64,000 nt of DNA, taken from Persicitalea sp038235275. Its GTDB lineage: Bacteria; Bacteroidota; Bacteroidia; Cytophagales; Spirosomataceae. The notes beneath the pieces are model-generated. The model made no database searches. It worked only from the letters and a program-made list of their open reading frames with translations, and was not told the DNA's origin. The stretch lies in NCBI GenBank assembly GCA_038235275.1, contig JBBSUC010000010.1, positions 57,935 through 121,934 of the forward strand, in the 5' to 3' direction. Below, one piece after another: positions 55,093-63,590 of this stretch; position 1 is the stretch's first letter; every line of letters starts with the position of its first letter. Made by a program: the position numbers and the translations under genes.

Positions 55093-56629
55093 CGATTCTT
55101 ATTTTTTCAAGATTAGCGGCAATACTTTCATTCAGGGTGCTTTCCTCCACCAACTGCGCGGCAAACTCCGCTTTGAGTTGGGTGAAGCGTTCGGCGAAGT
55201 CGAAGTCGTCTTCCTCTTCGGCCAGCCCCACGTAGCGGCCGGGCGTGAGAACGTAGTCGAGTTCACGGACGCGGTCGAGTGGCACGGCGGCGCAGAAACC
55301 TTTGACGTCTTCGTAGGTGCCGTCGGTGTTGCGCCATTGGTGGTAGGTGTCGGTGATTTGCCGGATGTCGTCGTCGGAAAGTTCACGGGTGCGGCGGTTG
55401 ATGAGGAAACCCAGGTTACGGGCGTCGATGAACAGGATTTCGCCCTGGCGGTCGCGGAAGCGGCCATTGGAACGGTTGCGACTCATGAACCAAAGCGAGG
55501 CGGGGATTTGGGTATTCAGGAACAACTTGGCGGGCAGGTTCACGATGCAGTCCACGAAGTCGGCCTCCACGAGGGCGTGCCGGATGTCGCCCTCGCCCGA
55601 GGATTTGGTGGTGAGCGCGCCCTTCGACAGCACGAAGCCCGCCTGTCCGTCGGGGGCCAGGTGGTACAGGAAGTGCTGAATCCAGGCGTAGTTGGCGTTG
55701 CCTGTGGGCGGCGGCCCGTATTGCCAGCGACCATCGCCGCGCAACAGGTCGCCGCTCCAGTCGCTGACGTTGAAGGGCGGGTTGGCCAGGATGTAGTCGG
55801 CCCGCAGGTCTTTGTGGGCGTCGTTGAGGAACGAGCCCTCGTTGTTCCACTTCACCTGCGAGCTGTCGATACCCCGGATGGCGAGGTTCATCTTGGCCAG
55901 CCGCCAGGTCGTTTGGTTGCTCTCCTGCCCATAAATCGAAATGTCGTTGATCCTGCCCCGGTGGTCGGCCAGGAACTTCTCCGATTGCACGAACATCCCG
56001 CCCGAGCCGCAGCAGGGATCGAACACCCGACCCTTGTAAGGTTCCAGCATCTCGACCAGCAACTCCACCACGCTGCGGGGCGTGTAAAACTGCCCGCCTT
56101 TCTTACCTTCGGCCAAGGCAAACTCCCCCAGGAAGTACTCGAACACGTGGCCCAACACATCGGCCGAGCGCGACTTGGCGTCGCCGAGGGCAATGTTGCC
56201 GATCAGGTCGATGAGTTCGCCCAGGGCGGTGGGATCGAGGTTTTGGCGAGCGTACACGCGCGGTAGTACCCCCCGGAGCGAGGCATTTTCGCGCTCGATG
56301 GCGTCCATCGCCTCGTCGATCAACTTGCCGATGGTGGGCAGTTTGGCGTTGTCCAGCAGGTACTTCCAACGGGCAGTTTCGGGGACAAAAAATACGTTCT
56401 CGGCCTTATACTCGTCCTTGTCTTCCGGGTCGGCCCCGGCGTAGTCGTCTTCGTCGGCTTGCAGCTTATCGTACAGTTCCTTGAAAGCGTCGGAGATATA
56501 TTTCAGGAAAATCAGCCCGAGTACCACGTGCTTGTACTCGGCGGCGTCGATGTTCTTGCGCAGCTTATCGGCGGATTTCCAAAGTTGTTTTTCTAAGGGT
56601 TCTTCGGTTTCGGCTTTACTTTTTGCCAT
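55085..56629 (-). CDS. hsdM: Type I restriction-modification system, methyltransferase (M) subunit
   Basis: N6-adenine methyltransferase. The N-terminal HsdM domain (LWKSADKLRKNIDAAEYKHV) is followed by the SAM-binding motif FDPCCGSGGMF (from residue 203) and the catalytic NPPF at residues 283-286 (LANPPFNVSDW). Start at the ATG at 56629 (MAKSKAE) gives 514 residues. A longer frame would begin at a TTG overlapping the upstream stop codon. The gene follows the MntA-like gene closely and overlaps hsdS by 8 nt. Confidence 0.95.
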   Translation of the reverse strand: MAKSKAETEEPLEKQLWKSADKLRKNIDAAEYKHVVLGLIFLKYISDAFKELYDKLQADEDDYAGADPEDKDEYKAENVFFVPETARWKYLLDNAKLPTIGKLIDEAMDAIERENASLRGVLPRVYARQNLDPTALGELIDLIGNIALGDAKSRSADVLGHVFEYFLGEFALAEGKKGGQFYTPRSVVELLVEMLEPYKGRVFDPCCGSGGMFVQSEKFLADHRGRINDISIYGQESNQTTWRLAKMNLAIRGIDSSQVKWNNEGSFLNDAHKDLRADYILANPPFNVSDWSGDLLRGDGRWQYGPPPTGNANYAWIQHFLYHLAPDGQAGFVLSKGALTTKSSGEGDIRHALVEADFVDCIVNLPAKLFLNTQIPASLWFMSRNRSNGRFRDRQGEILFIDARNLGFLINRRTRELSDDDIRQITDTYHQWRNTDGTYEDVKGFCAAVPLDRVRELDYVLTPGRYVGLAEEEDDFDFAERFTQLKAEFAAQLVEESTLNESIAANLEKIRIDA

Positions 56630-56670
56630 GTGGGTCGATTCAGGTTTCTTAGTTACAGTTGTGGTACTTT

Positions 56671-56994
56671 TCAATGATCGTAAATTTCTTCTGCCGCTTT
56701 TTGGTAAAAATCTAACCCCACTCTCTCGATATGCGCCACCAGATCAGGGTTGCTGATTTTGTGCAGGATAGAAAGATCGATTTTGTAGGGTAGCATCAGG
56801 TCGTCGAGTTCGGTTTCTATTCGGAACAGCATAGTCAGCGTCAACCCTTCGCCTTGCAAGGTGAGATCGATGTCCGAACCGTTGCGGTAGTTACCTTTCG
56901 CCCGTGAGCCATACAGAATGGCTTTCTGGATCTGTGGATATTGGCTGAAGACACCGCCAATTTCCTGGATTACGTTATCTTTTAATCCGTACAT
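56671..56994 (-). CDS. MntA-like nucleotidyltransferase (antitoxin of HepT)
   Basis: Minimal nucleotidyltransferase of 107 residues with the GSx10DxD motif: G29-S30 and D41, D43 in ILYGSRAKGNYRNGSDIDL. In known HepT/MntA systems this enzyme adds AMP residues to the toxin and so silences it. It lies 12 nt after the HepT-like gene and 41 nt before the hsdM ATG. The set is therefore embedded at the head of the type I restriction operon. HI0073-type family. Confidence 0.9.
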   Translation of the reverse strand: MYGLKDNVIQEIGGVFSQYPQIQKAILYGSRAKGNYRNGSDIDLTLQGEGLTLTMLFRIETELDDLMLPYKIDLSILHKISNPDLVAHIERVGLDFYQKAAEEIYDH

Positions 56995-57006
56995 TTTAGC
57001 GGAGAG

Positions 57007-57468
57007 TTAGTTGCTGTCGTTTTGTATTTTTTGCATTGTTTCTTCAAAGATCTTGAAAGCAGGAAAGTAGGGGCCGAGGATGTCCAAAAATATCTCTCTG
57101 GCTACCTCTTCGTCGTAGCTATGTACTGTTTTGTTGCGACTCTTTATCATATCCATCCAAACGTCGCCCTCCTGGATGAGTTCAAGCTGAAAGGCTTCTC
57201 TTGTAGCGTCTTTGGAGCCATAAATAGTTGTGTTTCCTCTTCCCCTGATGAAGTCTTTCATCACATTCCAAGCCAATTCATGGGTGTATTCGAACCGCTT
57301 TATTAGTCCCTCGATCACGATCTCCTCAGCATCGCTAAGGCGAGATTCCTCAAACTCTCCTTCGACAAAGTAGTTGTCTTTCACGAAATGCACCGTCTCC
57401 GAAAGCTTGGAAAATGCTTTTTTGAAATTACTAAACCGCTGCTCCCACCGAATATCCTGCTCGTCCAT
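57007..57468 (-). CDS. HepT-like HEPN toxin (HI0074 family)
   Basis: A 153-residue all-helical HEPN protein. The RNase motif Rx4HxY is exact: R111, H116, Y118 in KSRNKTVHSYDEE. In MntA/HepT systems the motif tyrosine is the residue AMPylated by the partner enzyme. The N-terminal part (RWEQRFSNFKKAFSKLSETV) matches substrate-binding proteins of HI0074 type. It is the first gene of the minus-strand run leading to hsdR. No convincing promoter was found upstream. Confidence 0.9.
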   Translation of the reverse strand: MDEQDIRWEQRFSNFKKAFSKLSETVHFVKDNYFVEGEFEESRLSDAEEIVIEGLIKRFEYTHELAWNVMKDFIRGRGNTTIYGSKDATREAFQLELIQEGDVWMDMIKSRNKTVHSYDEEVAREIFLDILGPYFPAFKIFEETMQKIQNDSN

Positions 57469-57617
57469 CGCTAATTTTAGTTTTTTGCAAAAAATATCTC
57501 AAAAGCCGCGAATCCGTAAATATACAAACCTCAAGCCACAAAATCCCTTCCCAATTCCCACTACGCTGCTTTTTCCCCTATCTTGCTTTCTCAAAAAAAC
57601 AATAACCACCCACTCCA

Positions 57618-58979
57618 ATGAAGACACTTTTTCCTTTCCTCCTCCTTGTCATCCTGAGCGTAGTCAAAGGACTCCCCGCAAATGCCCAGACCACCGTCCA
57701 TCGTGACCCCGCCATCGCCCAGCTCGTCGAGCAAGTTTCCGCCGACAGCCTGAAAGCCCACGTCGAGAAATTGGTGAGCTTCGGCACGCGGCAGACACTC
57801 AGCGGCACACAGGGCCAGCGTGGCATCGTCCCGGCGCGGGAGTGGATTCTGAGCAAGTTCCAGGAATTCGGCAAGCAGTCGGGCGGGCGGCTCACGGCGA
57901 CCATCGACACCTGGACGCTGGAACCCGATGGCCGCCGCATCGACAAGGCCGTGGACATGGGCAACGTGATGGCGACGCTGAAAGGTACTGATCCGGCGGA
58001 CGACCGGATTTTCCTCGTCAGCGGCCACATGGACAGCCGCGTAAGCGAGGTGATGAACCGTACCGACGACGCCCCCGGTGCCAACGACGACGGCTCCGGC
58101 ACGGCGGCAGTAATCGAACTGGCACGGGTGATGAGCAAGCAAAGTTTCCCGGCGACCATCATTTTTGTGACCGTAGCGGGGGAGGAGCAGGGCTTGCTTG
58201 GTGCCGATCATCTGGCGCAGCGGGCCGTGGACGAAAAATGGAACCTGGAAGCCCTGCTCAACAACGACATCATGGGATCTAATAACAGCCATGATACCAA
58301 ACTCATCAACAACACCATCGTGCGGGTATTCAGCGAGGGCTTACCGGGCTTCGAAACCGACAAGAGCGCGGCCTCGCTGCGGCAATACGGCCTGGAAAAC
58401 GACGGCAAGGCCCGCACCCTGGCTCGCTACGTGAAGGAAGTCGGCGAGCGCTACGTCGACCATCTGGAAGTGCGGATGGTGTACCGCAACGACCGCTTCC
58501 TGCGCGGCGGCGACCACACGCCCTTCGTCAATCGGGGCTTTGCCGCCGTCAGAATCACGGAAATGAACGAGAATTTCCAGCACCAGCACCAAGATCTGCG
58601 CGTCGAAAAGGGCGTAGTCTACGGCGACAAGGTCGAGTACATGGATTTCGAGTACCTGCGCAAGAACACGGCGATGAACCTAGCGAACCTCGCCAATCTG
58701 GCCAAATCACCCACCCAACCCCAAAACGTGACGATGGACGTCCGCAGCCTGACCAACACTACCAAGCTTTACTGGCAAGCGCCCAAGACGGGAAAAGTAA
58801 GAGGCTACTACATCCTGATGCGCGAGACGCACTGGCCGTTTTGGCAGAAGAAATTCTTTACTGATAAATTAGGCATGGAAATGCCCTATTCCAAAGACAA
58901 CTATTTCTTCGCCGTGCAGGCTGTCAGTGAAGACGGCAACGAGGGCTTTCCGGTACTGCCGAGGCCGGGGATGCGGTAA
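57618..58979 (+). CDS. M28 family zinc aminopeptidase, exported
   Basis: Signal peptide (FPFLLLVILSVVKGLPANAQ) whose second half is encoded by a dispersed repeat at 57645-57674. Zinc ligands are seen in LVSGHMDSRVSEVM (His), PGANDDGSGTAAV (Asp), TVAGEEQGLLGADH (Glu pair) and GGDHTPFVNRGFAAVR (His). It is related to leucyl aminopeptidase-type M28A enzymes. It has 453 residues with a C-terminal beta-rich domain resembling an FN3 fold (PTQPQNVTMDVRSLTNTTKL). A small gene follows after 14 nt. Confidence 0.88.
   Translation: MKTLFPFLLLVILSVVKGLPANAQTTVHRDPAIAQLVEQVSADSLKAHVEKLVSFGTRQTLSGTQGQRGIVPAREWILSKFQEFGKQSGGRLTATIDTWTLEPDGRRIDKAVDMGNVMATLKGTDPADDRIFLVSGHMDSRVSEVMNRTDDAPGANDDGSGTAAVIELARVMSKQSFPATIIFVTVAGEEQGLLGADHLAQRAVDEKWNLEALLNNDIMGSNNSHDTKLINNTIVRVFSEGLPGFETDKSAASLRQYGLENDGKARTLARYVKEVGERYVDHLEVRMVYRNDRFLRGGDHTPFVNRGFAAVRITEMNENFQHQHQDLRVEKGVVYGDKVEYMDFEYLRKNTAMNLANLANLAKSPTQPQNVTMDVRSLTNTTKLYWQAPKTGKVRGYYILMRETHWPFWQKKFFTDKLGMEMPYSKDNYFFAVQAVSEDGNEGFPVLPRPGMR
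57645..57674 (+). repeat. Dispersed GTCATCCTGAGC-type repeat within a signal peptide
   Basis: CTTGTCATCCTGAGCGTAGT plus CAAAGGACTC; same class as 5611-5638 and reversed at 1372-1398. It codes LVILSVVKGL in the leader of an M28 peptidase. Confidence 0.6.
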
Positions 58980-58993
58980 AGACCAACCATCTC

Positions 58994-59332
58994 ATGCTCA
59001 ACTATCACAATAAAAAATTTCGCCCCATCCAAAATACTGACAACGGCGAGACCACGGAGGAAACCATTTTCCATTACCAGCAGGAAGGCAATATCCTCAC
59101 TTCCAACTATGCGGGTGGAAAAATTAAACGCGGCCACCTGATCGGTTTGGTAGATGAAGCAGGAAACATCGATATGCGCTACCACCAGGTCAACGAAGAG
59201 CGTGAGTTGATGACGGGCATTTGCCAATCATGCCCCGAAATGATGCTCAACGGTAAAATCCGGCTGCACGAAACCTGGCGCTGGACATCGGGCGACAGTA
59301 GCACAGGTAACTCGATCCTCGAAGAGATTTGA
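58994..59332 (+). CDS. Conserved hypothetical protein, 112 aa
   Basis: Small soluble beta-rich protein (FHYQQEGNILTSNYAGGKIK, GLVDEAGNIDMRYHQVN, MLNGKIRLHETWRWTSG), with repeated strand-turn units recalling MORN-like or lipocalin-like beta sheets. I know no function. Some annotations call such proteins N-acetylglutamate synthase, which I see no reason to support. It follows the M28 peptidase after 14 nt and is likely co-transcribed. Confidence 0.8.
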   Translation: MLNYHNKKFRPIQNTDNGETTEETIFHYQQEGNILTSNYAGGKIKRGHLIGLVDEAGNIDMRYHQVNEERELMTGICQSCPEMMLNGKIRLHETWRWTSGDSSTGNSILEEI

Positions 59333-59350
59333 GGTCTATCACGAAAATCT

Positions 59351-59369
59351 CATATCTCATAATTCATAA
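59351..59369 (+). repeat. 19-nt leader repeat, copy 1
   Basis: Exact 19-mer CATATCTCATAATTCATAA, also at 61314-61332. This copy lies just before the aminotransferase promoter. Confidence 0.6.
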
Positions 59370-59384
59370 CTCATATCTAAGCCT

Positions 59385-59392
59385 TACCTTTG
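59385..59392 (+). promoter_or_regulatory. -7 element of aminotransferase promoter
   Basis: TACCTTTG, perfect TAnnTTTG. It lies upstream of the chosen ATG (59495) and would exclude the alternative start at 59390. The -33 region is occupied by the 19-nt repeat. Confidence 0.6.
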
Positions 59393-59494
59393 CGGCTGTT
59401 TTGCAAGAAACAAATGGATAATAGCATTCTACGGCTAATCATTCATCACTGGAACGCCAGTCCGATCATCATTCATCACTCATCATTTAAAAAA

Positions 59495-60712
59495 ATGTCC
59501 GCAGTAGCCGAGCAAACGTCGTTATTGGCCGACCGCATCACCGCCCTCGAAGAATCTTCGACCCTGGCGATGACCAAAAAAGCCCGTGAACTGGCCGCCC
59601 AGGGCCACAAAGTTATCAGTCTGAGCGTAGGGGAACCTGATTTTAAAACCCCCACTCACATTTGCGAAGCCGCCAAACAGGCCATCGACGATGGCTACCA
59701 CGGCTACTCGCCCGTGGCGGGCTTTCTCGACCTGCGCCAGGCCATCGCCGACAAGCTGCGCCGCGACAACAACATCGATTGGAAACCCGAGAATATCGTG
59801 GTCTCCACGGGTGCCAAGCACTCGCTGGCCAACGCCATTCAAGTGCTGGTAAATCCCGGCGAGGAGGTCATTATTTTTGCGCCTTATTGGGTGAGCTATT
59901 CCGAAATGGTGAAACTGGCCGAAGGCAAAGCCGTGATTGTGGACGGTGCCTTCGAGAATGACTTCAAGGTAACTCCCGAGCAATTAGAAGCGGCAATTAC
60001 GCCCCGCACGAAGGTAGTCATGTACGCCTCGCCCAATAACCCGACGGGCTCGGTTTACTCCGAAGCCGAACTGCGTGCTTTGGGCGCGGTGCTGGAAAAG
60101 CACGAAAATATCTTCGTAATTGCCGACGAAATTTACGAATACATTAACTTCACGGGCACCAGAAATTTCAGCCTGGGTTCCGTGTCGGCTTTGAAAGAAC
60201 GCGTGGTAACCGTCAACGGCGTGGCCAAGGGCTTTGCCATGACGGGCTGGCGTATCGGCTTCATCGGCGCGGCCAAGTGGATCGCGCAGGGCGTCGAGAA
60301 GTTGCAGGGACAGGTGACGTCCGGCACTTGCTCCATTGCCCAGAAAGCCGCCGTGGCCGCGTTCAACGGTACGCTGGAACCGACGATGGAAATGGCTCAA
60401 GCATACGAGCGTCGCCGTGATTTGGTAGTGAAGTTGCTGAAAGACATTCCCGGCTTCAAAGTCAACGTACCGCAGGGCGCGTTTTATGCATTCCCGGACG
60501 TGAGCTACTATTTTGGCAAATCCGACGGCGAAAACACCATCAATGACTCGGACGACTTCTCGCTGTGGCTACTCAATAACTCTTATGTTTCCACAGTAGC
60601 CGGATCGGGCTTCGGCGCGCCGGACTGCATCCGCATCTCCACCGCCGCCGCCGATGAGGCGCTGGAAGAAGCCGTAGGGCGTATTAAAAAAGCCGTGGCG
60701 ACTTTGAAGTAG
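59495..60712 (+). CDS. Pyridoxal phosphate-dependent aminotransferase (aspartate aminotransferase family)
   Basis: Fold type I, class I/II aminotransferase. PLP Lys is in VNGVAKGFAMTGWRIGF. Substrate and cofactor contacts include LSVGEPDFKTPTHI, YASPNNPTGSVYSEAEL and the C-terminal Arg region (GAPDCIRISTAAADE). It fits bacterial aspartate/prephenate-type aminotransferases. Start at 59495 (MSAVAEQTSLL) gives 405 residues. The upstream frame begins inside the promoter. Confidence 0.92.
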   Translation: MSAVAEQTSLLADRITALEESSTLAMTKKARELAAQGHKVISLSVGEPDFKTPTHICEAAKQAIDDGYHGYSPVAGFLDLRQAIADKLRRDNNIDWKPENIVVSTGAKHSLANAIQVLVNPGEEVIIFAPYWVSYSEMVKLAEGKAVIVDGAFENDFKVTPEQLEAAITPRTKVVMYASPNNPTGSVYSEAELRALGAVLEKHENIFVIADEIYEYINFTGTRNFSLGSVSALKERVVTVNGVAKGFAMTGWRIGFIGAAKWIAQGVEKLQGQVTSGTCSIAQKAAVAAFNGTLEPTMEMAQAYERRRDLVVKLLKDIPGFKVNVPQGAFYAFPDVSYYFGKSDGENTINDSDDFSLWLLNNSYVSTVAGSGFGAPDCIRISTAAADEALEEAVGRIKKAVATLK

Positions 60713-60738
60713 TACTTTCTGTCTTTTTGAATTTTACG

Positions 60739-60778
60739 AATGGCCCCCGGCCGGGATTAATCCCGGCCGGGGGCCATT
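60739..60778. repeat. Perfect 40-bp palindrome
   Basis: Two perfect 20-bp arms (AATGGCCCCCGGCCGGGATT and its complement) with no spacer, 26 nt after the aminotransferase stop. Without a T-run it is a REP-like palindrome or Rho-independent barrier of uncertain role. Confidence 0.8.
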
Positions 60779-60810
60779 CTTGTAGTCAGAAGTCCGTTTG
60801 TAAATAGCGG

Positions 60811-60842
60811 ATTGGACTACTTGGCATTACCTAGTACCTTTG
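60811..60842 (+). promoter_or_regulatory. Consensus promoter of the PspC gene
   Basis: ATTG at 60811-60814, 20-nt spacer, perfect TACCTTTG at 60835-60842. It places transcription start near 60849 and selects the ATG at 60873. Confidence 0.75.
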
Positions 60843-60872
60843 TCTTATTCAAAACCTAAAACAACCAAAGCC

Positions 60873-61112
60873 ATGAACTTAAATAATAGATTATTTCGCA
60901 ACATGAATCAGCGGGTCATCGGCGGCGTCGCCGCCGGATTGGCCGATTACTTTGGGATCGACATCATCTTGATGCGAGTCCTTTTCGTCCTGGCGATTTT
61001 CATCCCGGTACCCACGCACATCTTTTTGCTCTACGTTATTCTCTGGGTCGTCATGCCAAAGAATCCTCTGAGAATCCAGCAGACCGCCACGGGGGCAAAT
61101 CCGCAGGGATAA
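60873..61112 (+). CDS. PspC domain membrane protein
   Basis: A 79-residue protein with the PspC fold: RVIGGVAAGLADYFGIDIIL (cytoplasmic N part) and one or two hydrophobic segments (VLFVLAIFIPVPTHIFLLYV). It probably takes part in envelope stress response, as PspC proteins do. Start set at 60873, because the alternative at 60840 overlaps the promoter. Single gene ending in a strong terminator. Confidence 0.9.
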   Translation: MNLNNRLFRNMNQRVIGGVAAGLADYFGIDIILMRVLFVLAIFIPVPTHIFLLYVILWVVMPKNPLRIQQTATGANPQG

Positions 61113-61140
61113 ACCCAGAAGCCGACAATAAGAATACTCA

Positions 61141-61176
61141 ACCGCCGCCCCGAAACCATCGGGGGGCGGTTTTTTG
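61141..61176 (+). terminator. Intrinsic terminator of the PspC gene
   Basis: GC-rich stem ACCGCCGCCCCGA / TCGGGGGGCGGT with one bulge, followed by six T and a T-rich tail. Confidence 0.85.
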
Positions 61177-61200
61177 TTTTGAAATAAATTCCTACTTTTA

Positions 61201-61226
61201 CCAATAGTATGCAAGCATACTATTGG
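61201..61226. promoter_or_regulatory. Perfect 12+12 bp inverted repeat upstream of thiolase
   Basis: CCAATAGTATGC-AA-GCATACTATTGG. Operator-like size and symmetry for a dimeric regulator (for example TetR type). The nearest downstream gene is the thiolase at 61339. Function as an operator is unproven. Confidence 0.5.
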
Positions 61227-61313
61227 CTTTCGGCAGTCGGCTTTCGGCTTTTTTATTTTCGCAAATGCATAAGACTGCCGCAACGTCTTACAAGCCCGTT
61301 ATATCTCTTAATT

Positions 61314-61332
61314 CATATCTCATAATTCATAA
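61314..61332 (+). repeat. 19-nt leader repeat, copy 2
   Basis: Exact copy of 59351-59369, only 6 nt before the thiolase ATG. Confidence 0.6.
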
Positions 61333-61338
61333 TTTAAT

Positions 61339-62514
61339 ATGAACGCATACATCGTAGCCGGATACCGCAGCGCGGTTGGCAAAGCCCCCAAGGGCGTATT
61401 TCGCTTCACCCGTCCCGATAACCTGGGAGCGGACGTTATTAAGCACACGATGGCGCAAGTCCCGCAACTCGACCCCGCGCAGGTGGACGACGTGATCGTG
61501 GGTAACGCCGTTCCCGAAGCCGAACAGGGGATGCAGATGGGACGTTTTGTATCGCTGCTGTCGCTGCCCGAGAGCGTGTCGGGCATGGTCATTAACCGCT
61601 ACTGCGGCTCGGGCGTGGAGGCCATCGCTCTGGCCGCGGGGAAAATCAACGCGGGCATGGCCCACTGCATCATTGCGGGCGGCACCGAGTCGATGTCGAT
61701 GGTGCCGACGATGGGCTGGAAAACGGCTTTAAACTACGAAATCGCCCACACCAACCCCAACTACTACCTCAGTATGGGCCTCACCGCCGAGCAGGTGGCC
61801 CAGGATTACAAGATCAGTCGCGAAGATCAGGATATGTTTGCTTACCAGTCGCACAAGAAAGCCCTGGCCGCGCAGGCAGCAAATCGTTTCGCCGACGAAA
61901 TCGTACCAATCATCGTGAAGGAAACCTACTTCGACGCCGAGACGGGCAAGAAGAGGACGCGGGAATACACGGTGAACAAGGACGAAGGCCCTCGCGCCGA
62001 CACCTCGCCCGAGGCCCTGGCGCGACTGCGTCCGGTGTTCGCAGTGGGCGGCAGCGTCACGGCGGGCAACTCGTCACAGACCTCCGACGGCGCGGCTTTC
62101 GTGATCGTCATGTCGGAGAAAATGGTGAACGACCTCGGCCTGAAGCCCATCGCCCGGATGATGGCCTATGCTACGGCTGGCGTCGATCCGCGCATCATGG
62201 GCATCGGCCCGGTGGTGGCAGTACCCAAGGCATTAAAGCAAGCGGGACTGCAACTGTCCGACATCGAACAAATTGAGCTGAACGAAGCCTTCGCCGCGCA
62301 GTCGCTGGCCGTAATGCGAACGCTAGACATGAATCCCGAGATCGTCAACCCCAACGGCGGGGCCATTGCTTTAGGCCACGCCCTCGGCTCGACGGGCGCC
62401 CGCCTATCCGTACAGCTATTCAACGAAATGCGCCGCCGCGAACAGAAATACGGCATGGTCACCGCCTGCGTTGGCGGCGGACAAGGCGTGGCGGGAATCT
62501 ATGAGTTATTGTAA
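61339..62514 (+). CDS. Acetyl-CoA C-acyltransferase (thiolase)
   Basis: Cleaves 3-ketoacyl-CoA or condenses acetyl-CoA. The nucleophilic Cys is in VINRYCGSGVEAIAL, the second catalytic site in NPNGGAIALGHALGSTGAR and the C-terminal Cys in VTACVGGGQGVAGI. It has 391 residues. Degradative or biosynthetic role cannot be fixed, as no fadB or hydroxyacyl dehydrogenase gene is next to it. A palindrome and a repeat lie in the leader. Confidence 0.93.
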   Translation: MNAYIVAGYRSAVGKAPKGVFRFTRPDNLGADVIKHTMAQVPQLDPAQVDDVIVGNAVPEAEQGMQMGRFVSLLSLPESVSGMVINRYCGSGVEAIALAAGKINAGMAHCIIAGGTESMSMVPTMGWKTALNYEIAHTNPNYYLSMGLTAEQVAQDYKISREDQDMFAYQSHKKALAAQAANRFADEIVPIIVKETYFDAETGKKRTREYTVNKDEGPRADTSPEALARLRPVFAVGGSVTAGNSSQTSDGAAFVIVMSEKMVNDLGLKPIARMMAYATAGVDPRIMGIGPVVAVPKALKQAGLQLSDIEQIELNEAFAAQSLAVMRTLDMNPEIVNPNGGAIALGHALGSTGARLSVQLFNEMRRREQKYGMVTACVGGGQGVAGIYELL

Positions 62515-62515
62515 A

Positions 62516-62527
62516 AAAGGCACAAAG
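62516..62527 (+). repeat. Repeat AAAGGCACAAAG, copy 3
   Basis: Exact 12-mer shared with 2727-2738 and 16313-16324, directly after the thiolase stop codon. Confidence 0.55.
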
Positions 62528-62603
62528 TGATTTAGTGCGAGAGGTTCTGTTGTAAGGTATTCCAACTGCCAGAACTAAGTACGCAGTACCAAGAACGAAT
62601 TTT

Positions 62604-63590
62604 TTACCATAGCTGATGAACCGATGGCTTAATGTATTTGGCGTACACTTCATCCACGGCATGTTTTTGTTCGTTGGTAAGCGGGGGTAACTCAGCGGCT
62701 TTCAGGTTCGACTGCACCTGCGCGGGCCGTGAGGCCCCGGGGATGACAGTGCTTACTTCGTCGAACATCAATACCCAGCGCAGGGCCATGGGAGCCAAAT
62801 TTTCCTGATTGGGAAAGGCGGCTTTCAGCTCTTCCACCGCCGCCAGACCCGTTTCGTAGTCCACGCCGGAGAAGGTTTCGCCCTTATCGAATTTTTCGCC
62901 CTGACGGTTAAAGTTGCGGTGATCGCCTTCGTCGAAAGTAGACTTTTCCGAAAATTTACCAGTAAGCAAGCCGCTCGCCAGCGGTACGCGGACGATTACC
63001 CCCACGTCTTTTTCCTTAGTCTGTTCAAAAAACAATTCCGATGGCCGCTGCCGGAACATATTGAAGATGATCTGCACCGTGGTTACGTTGTCGAACTCGA
63101 TGCCTTTCAACGCCTCCTCCACCTTCTCGACGCTGATACCCAGGTTTTGTACTTTTCCCTCCCCTTTCAACCGGTCGAACAGTTCGAAAATTTCGGGACG
63201 ATAATACACTTCCGTGGGCGGGCAGTGCAGTTGCACGAGATCCAGCGTTTCCAAGCCCATGTTGATCAGGCTGCTTTCCACAAATTTTCGTAGCGCAGCG
63301 GTCTGGTACGCCTCATTAGTGTGCGGGTTGAGTTGTCGCCCACACTTAGTAGCGACGTAGATTCGCTCCGAGCGGCTCTTTATAAATTCCCCTACAGCTT
63401 TCTCGCTTTCGCCATCGCCGTACACATCGGCGGTATCGATAAAATTGACGCCGCCATCGACGGCGGCGTGCAGGATACTTTCGGCTAGTTTGTGGTCGAA
63501 GTCGGCACCCCATTTGCCACCGACCTGCCAGGTACCGAGGCTGATTTCTGATACTTCAAAATTGGTTTTTCCTAGTTTACGATAGTTCAT
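62604..63590 (-). CDS. Aldo/keto reductase
   Basis: NADPH-dependent (alpha/beta)8 barrel oxidoreductase of 328 residues. The catalytic tetrad is visible: Asp and Tyr in NFIDTADVYGDGESEK, Lys in IYVATKCGRQ and His in DLVQLHCPPTEV. The C-terminal cofactor loop includes VSTVIPGASRPAQVQSNL, typical of the AKR11/12-type YajO-like group. The physiological substrate is not determined. It is monocistronic and convergent with the thiolase gene. Confidence 0.9.
   Translation of the reverse strand: MNYRKLGKTNFEVSEISLGTWQVGGKWGADFDHKLAESILHAAVDGGVNFIDTADVYGDGESEKAVGEFIKSRSERIYVATKCGRQLNPHTNEAYQTAALRKFVESSLINMGLETLDLVQLHCPPTEVYYRPEIFELFDRLKGEGKVQNLGISVEKVEEALKGIEFDNVTTVQIIFNMFRQRPSELFFEQTKEKDVGVIVRVPLASGLLTGKFSEKSTFDEGDHRNFNRQGEKFDKGETFSGVDYETGLAAVEELKAAFPNQENLAPMALRWVLMFDEVSTVIPGASRPAQVQSNLKAAELPPLTNEQKHAVDEVYAKYIKPSVHQLW

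Noticed and set aside
55022..56266. 414-codon plus-strand frame opposite hsdM
   Set aside because: Mirror of the hsdM codon pattern; Val/Gly/His-rich composition, no motif.
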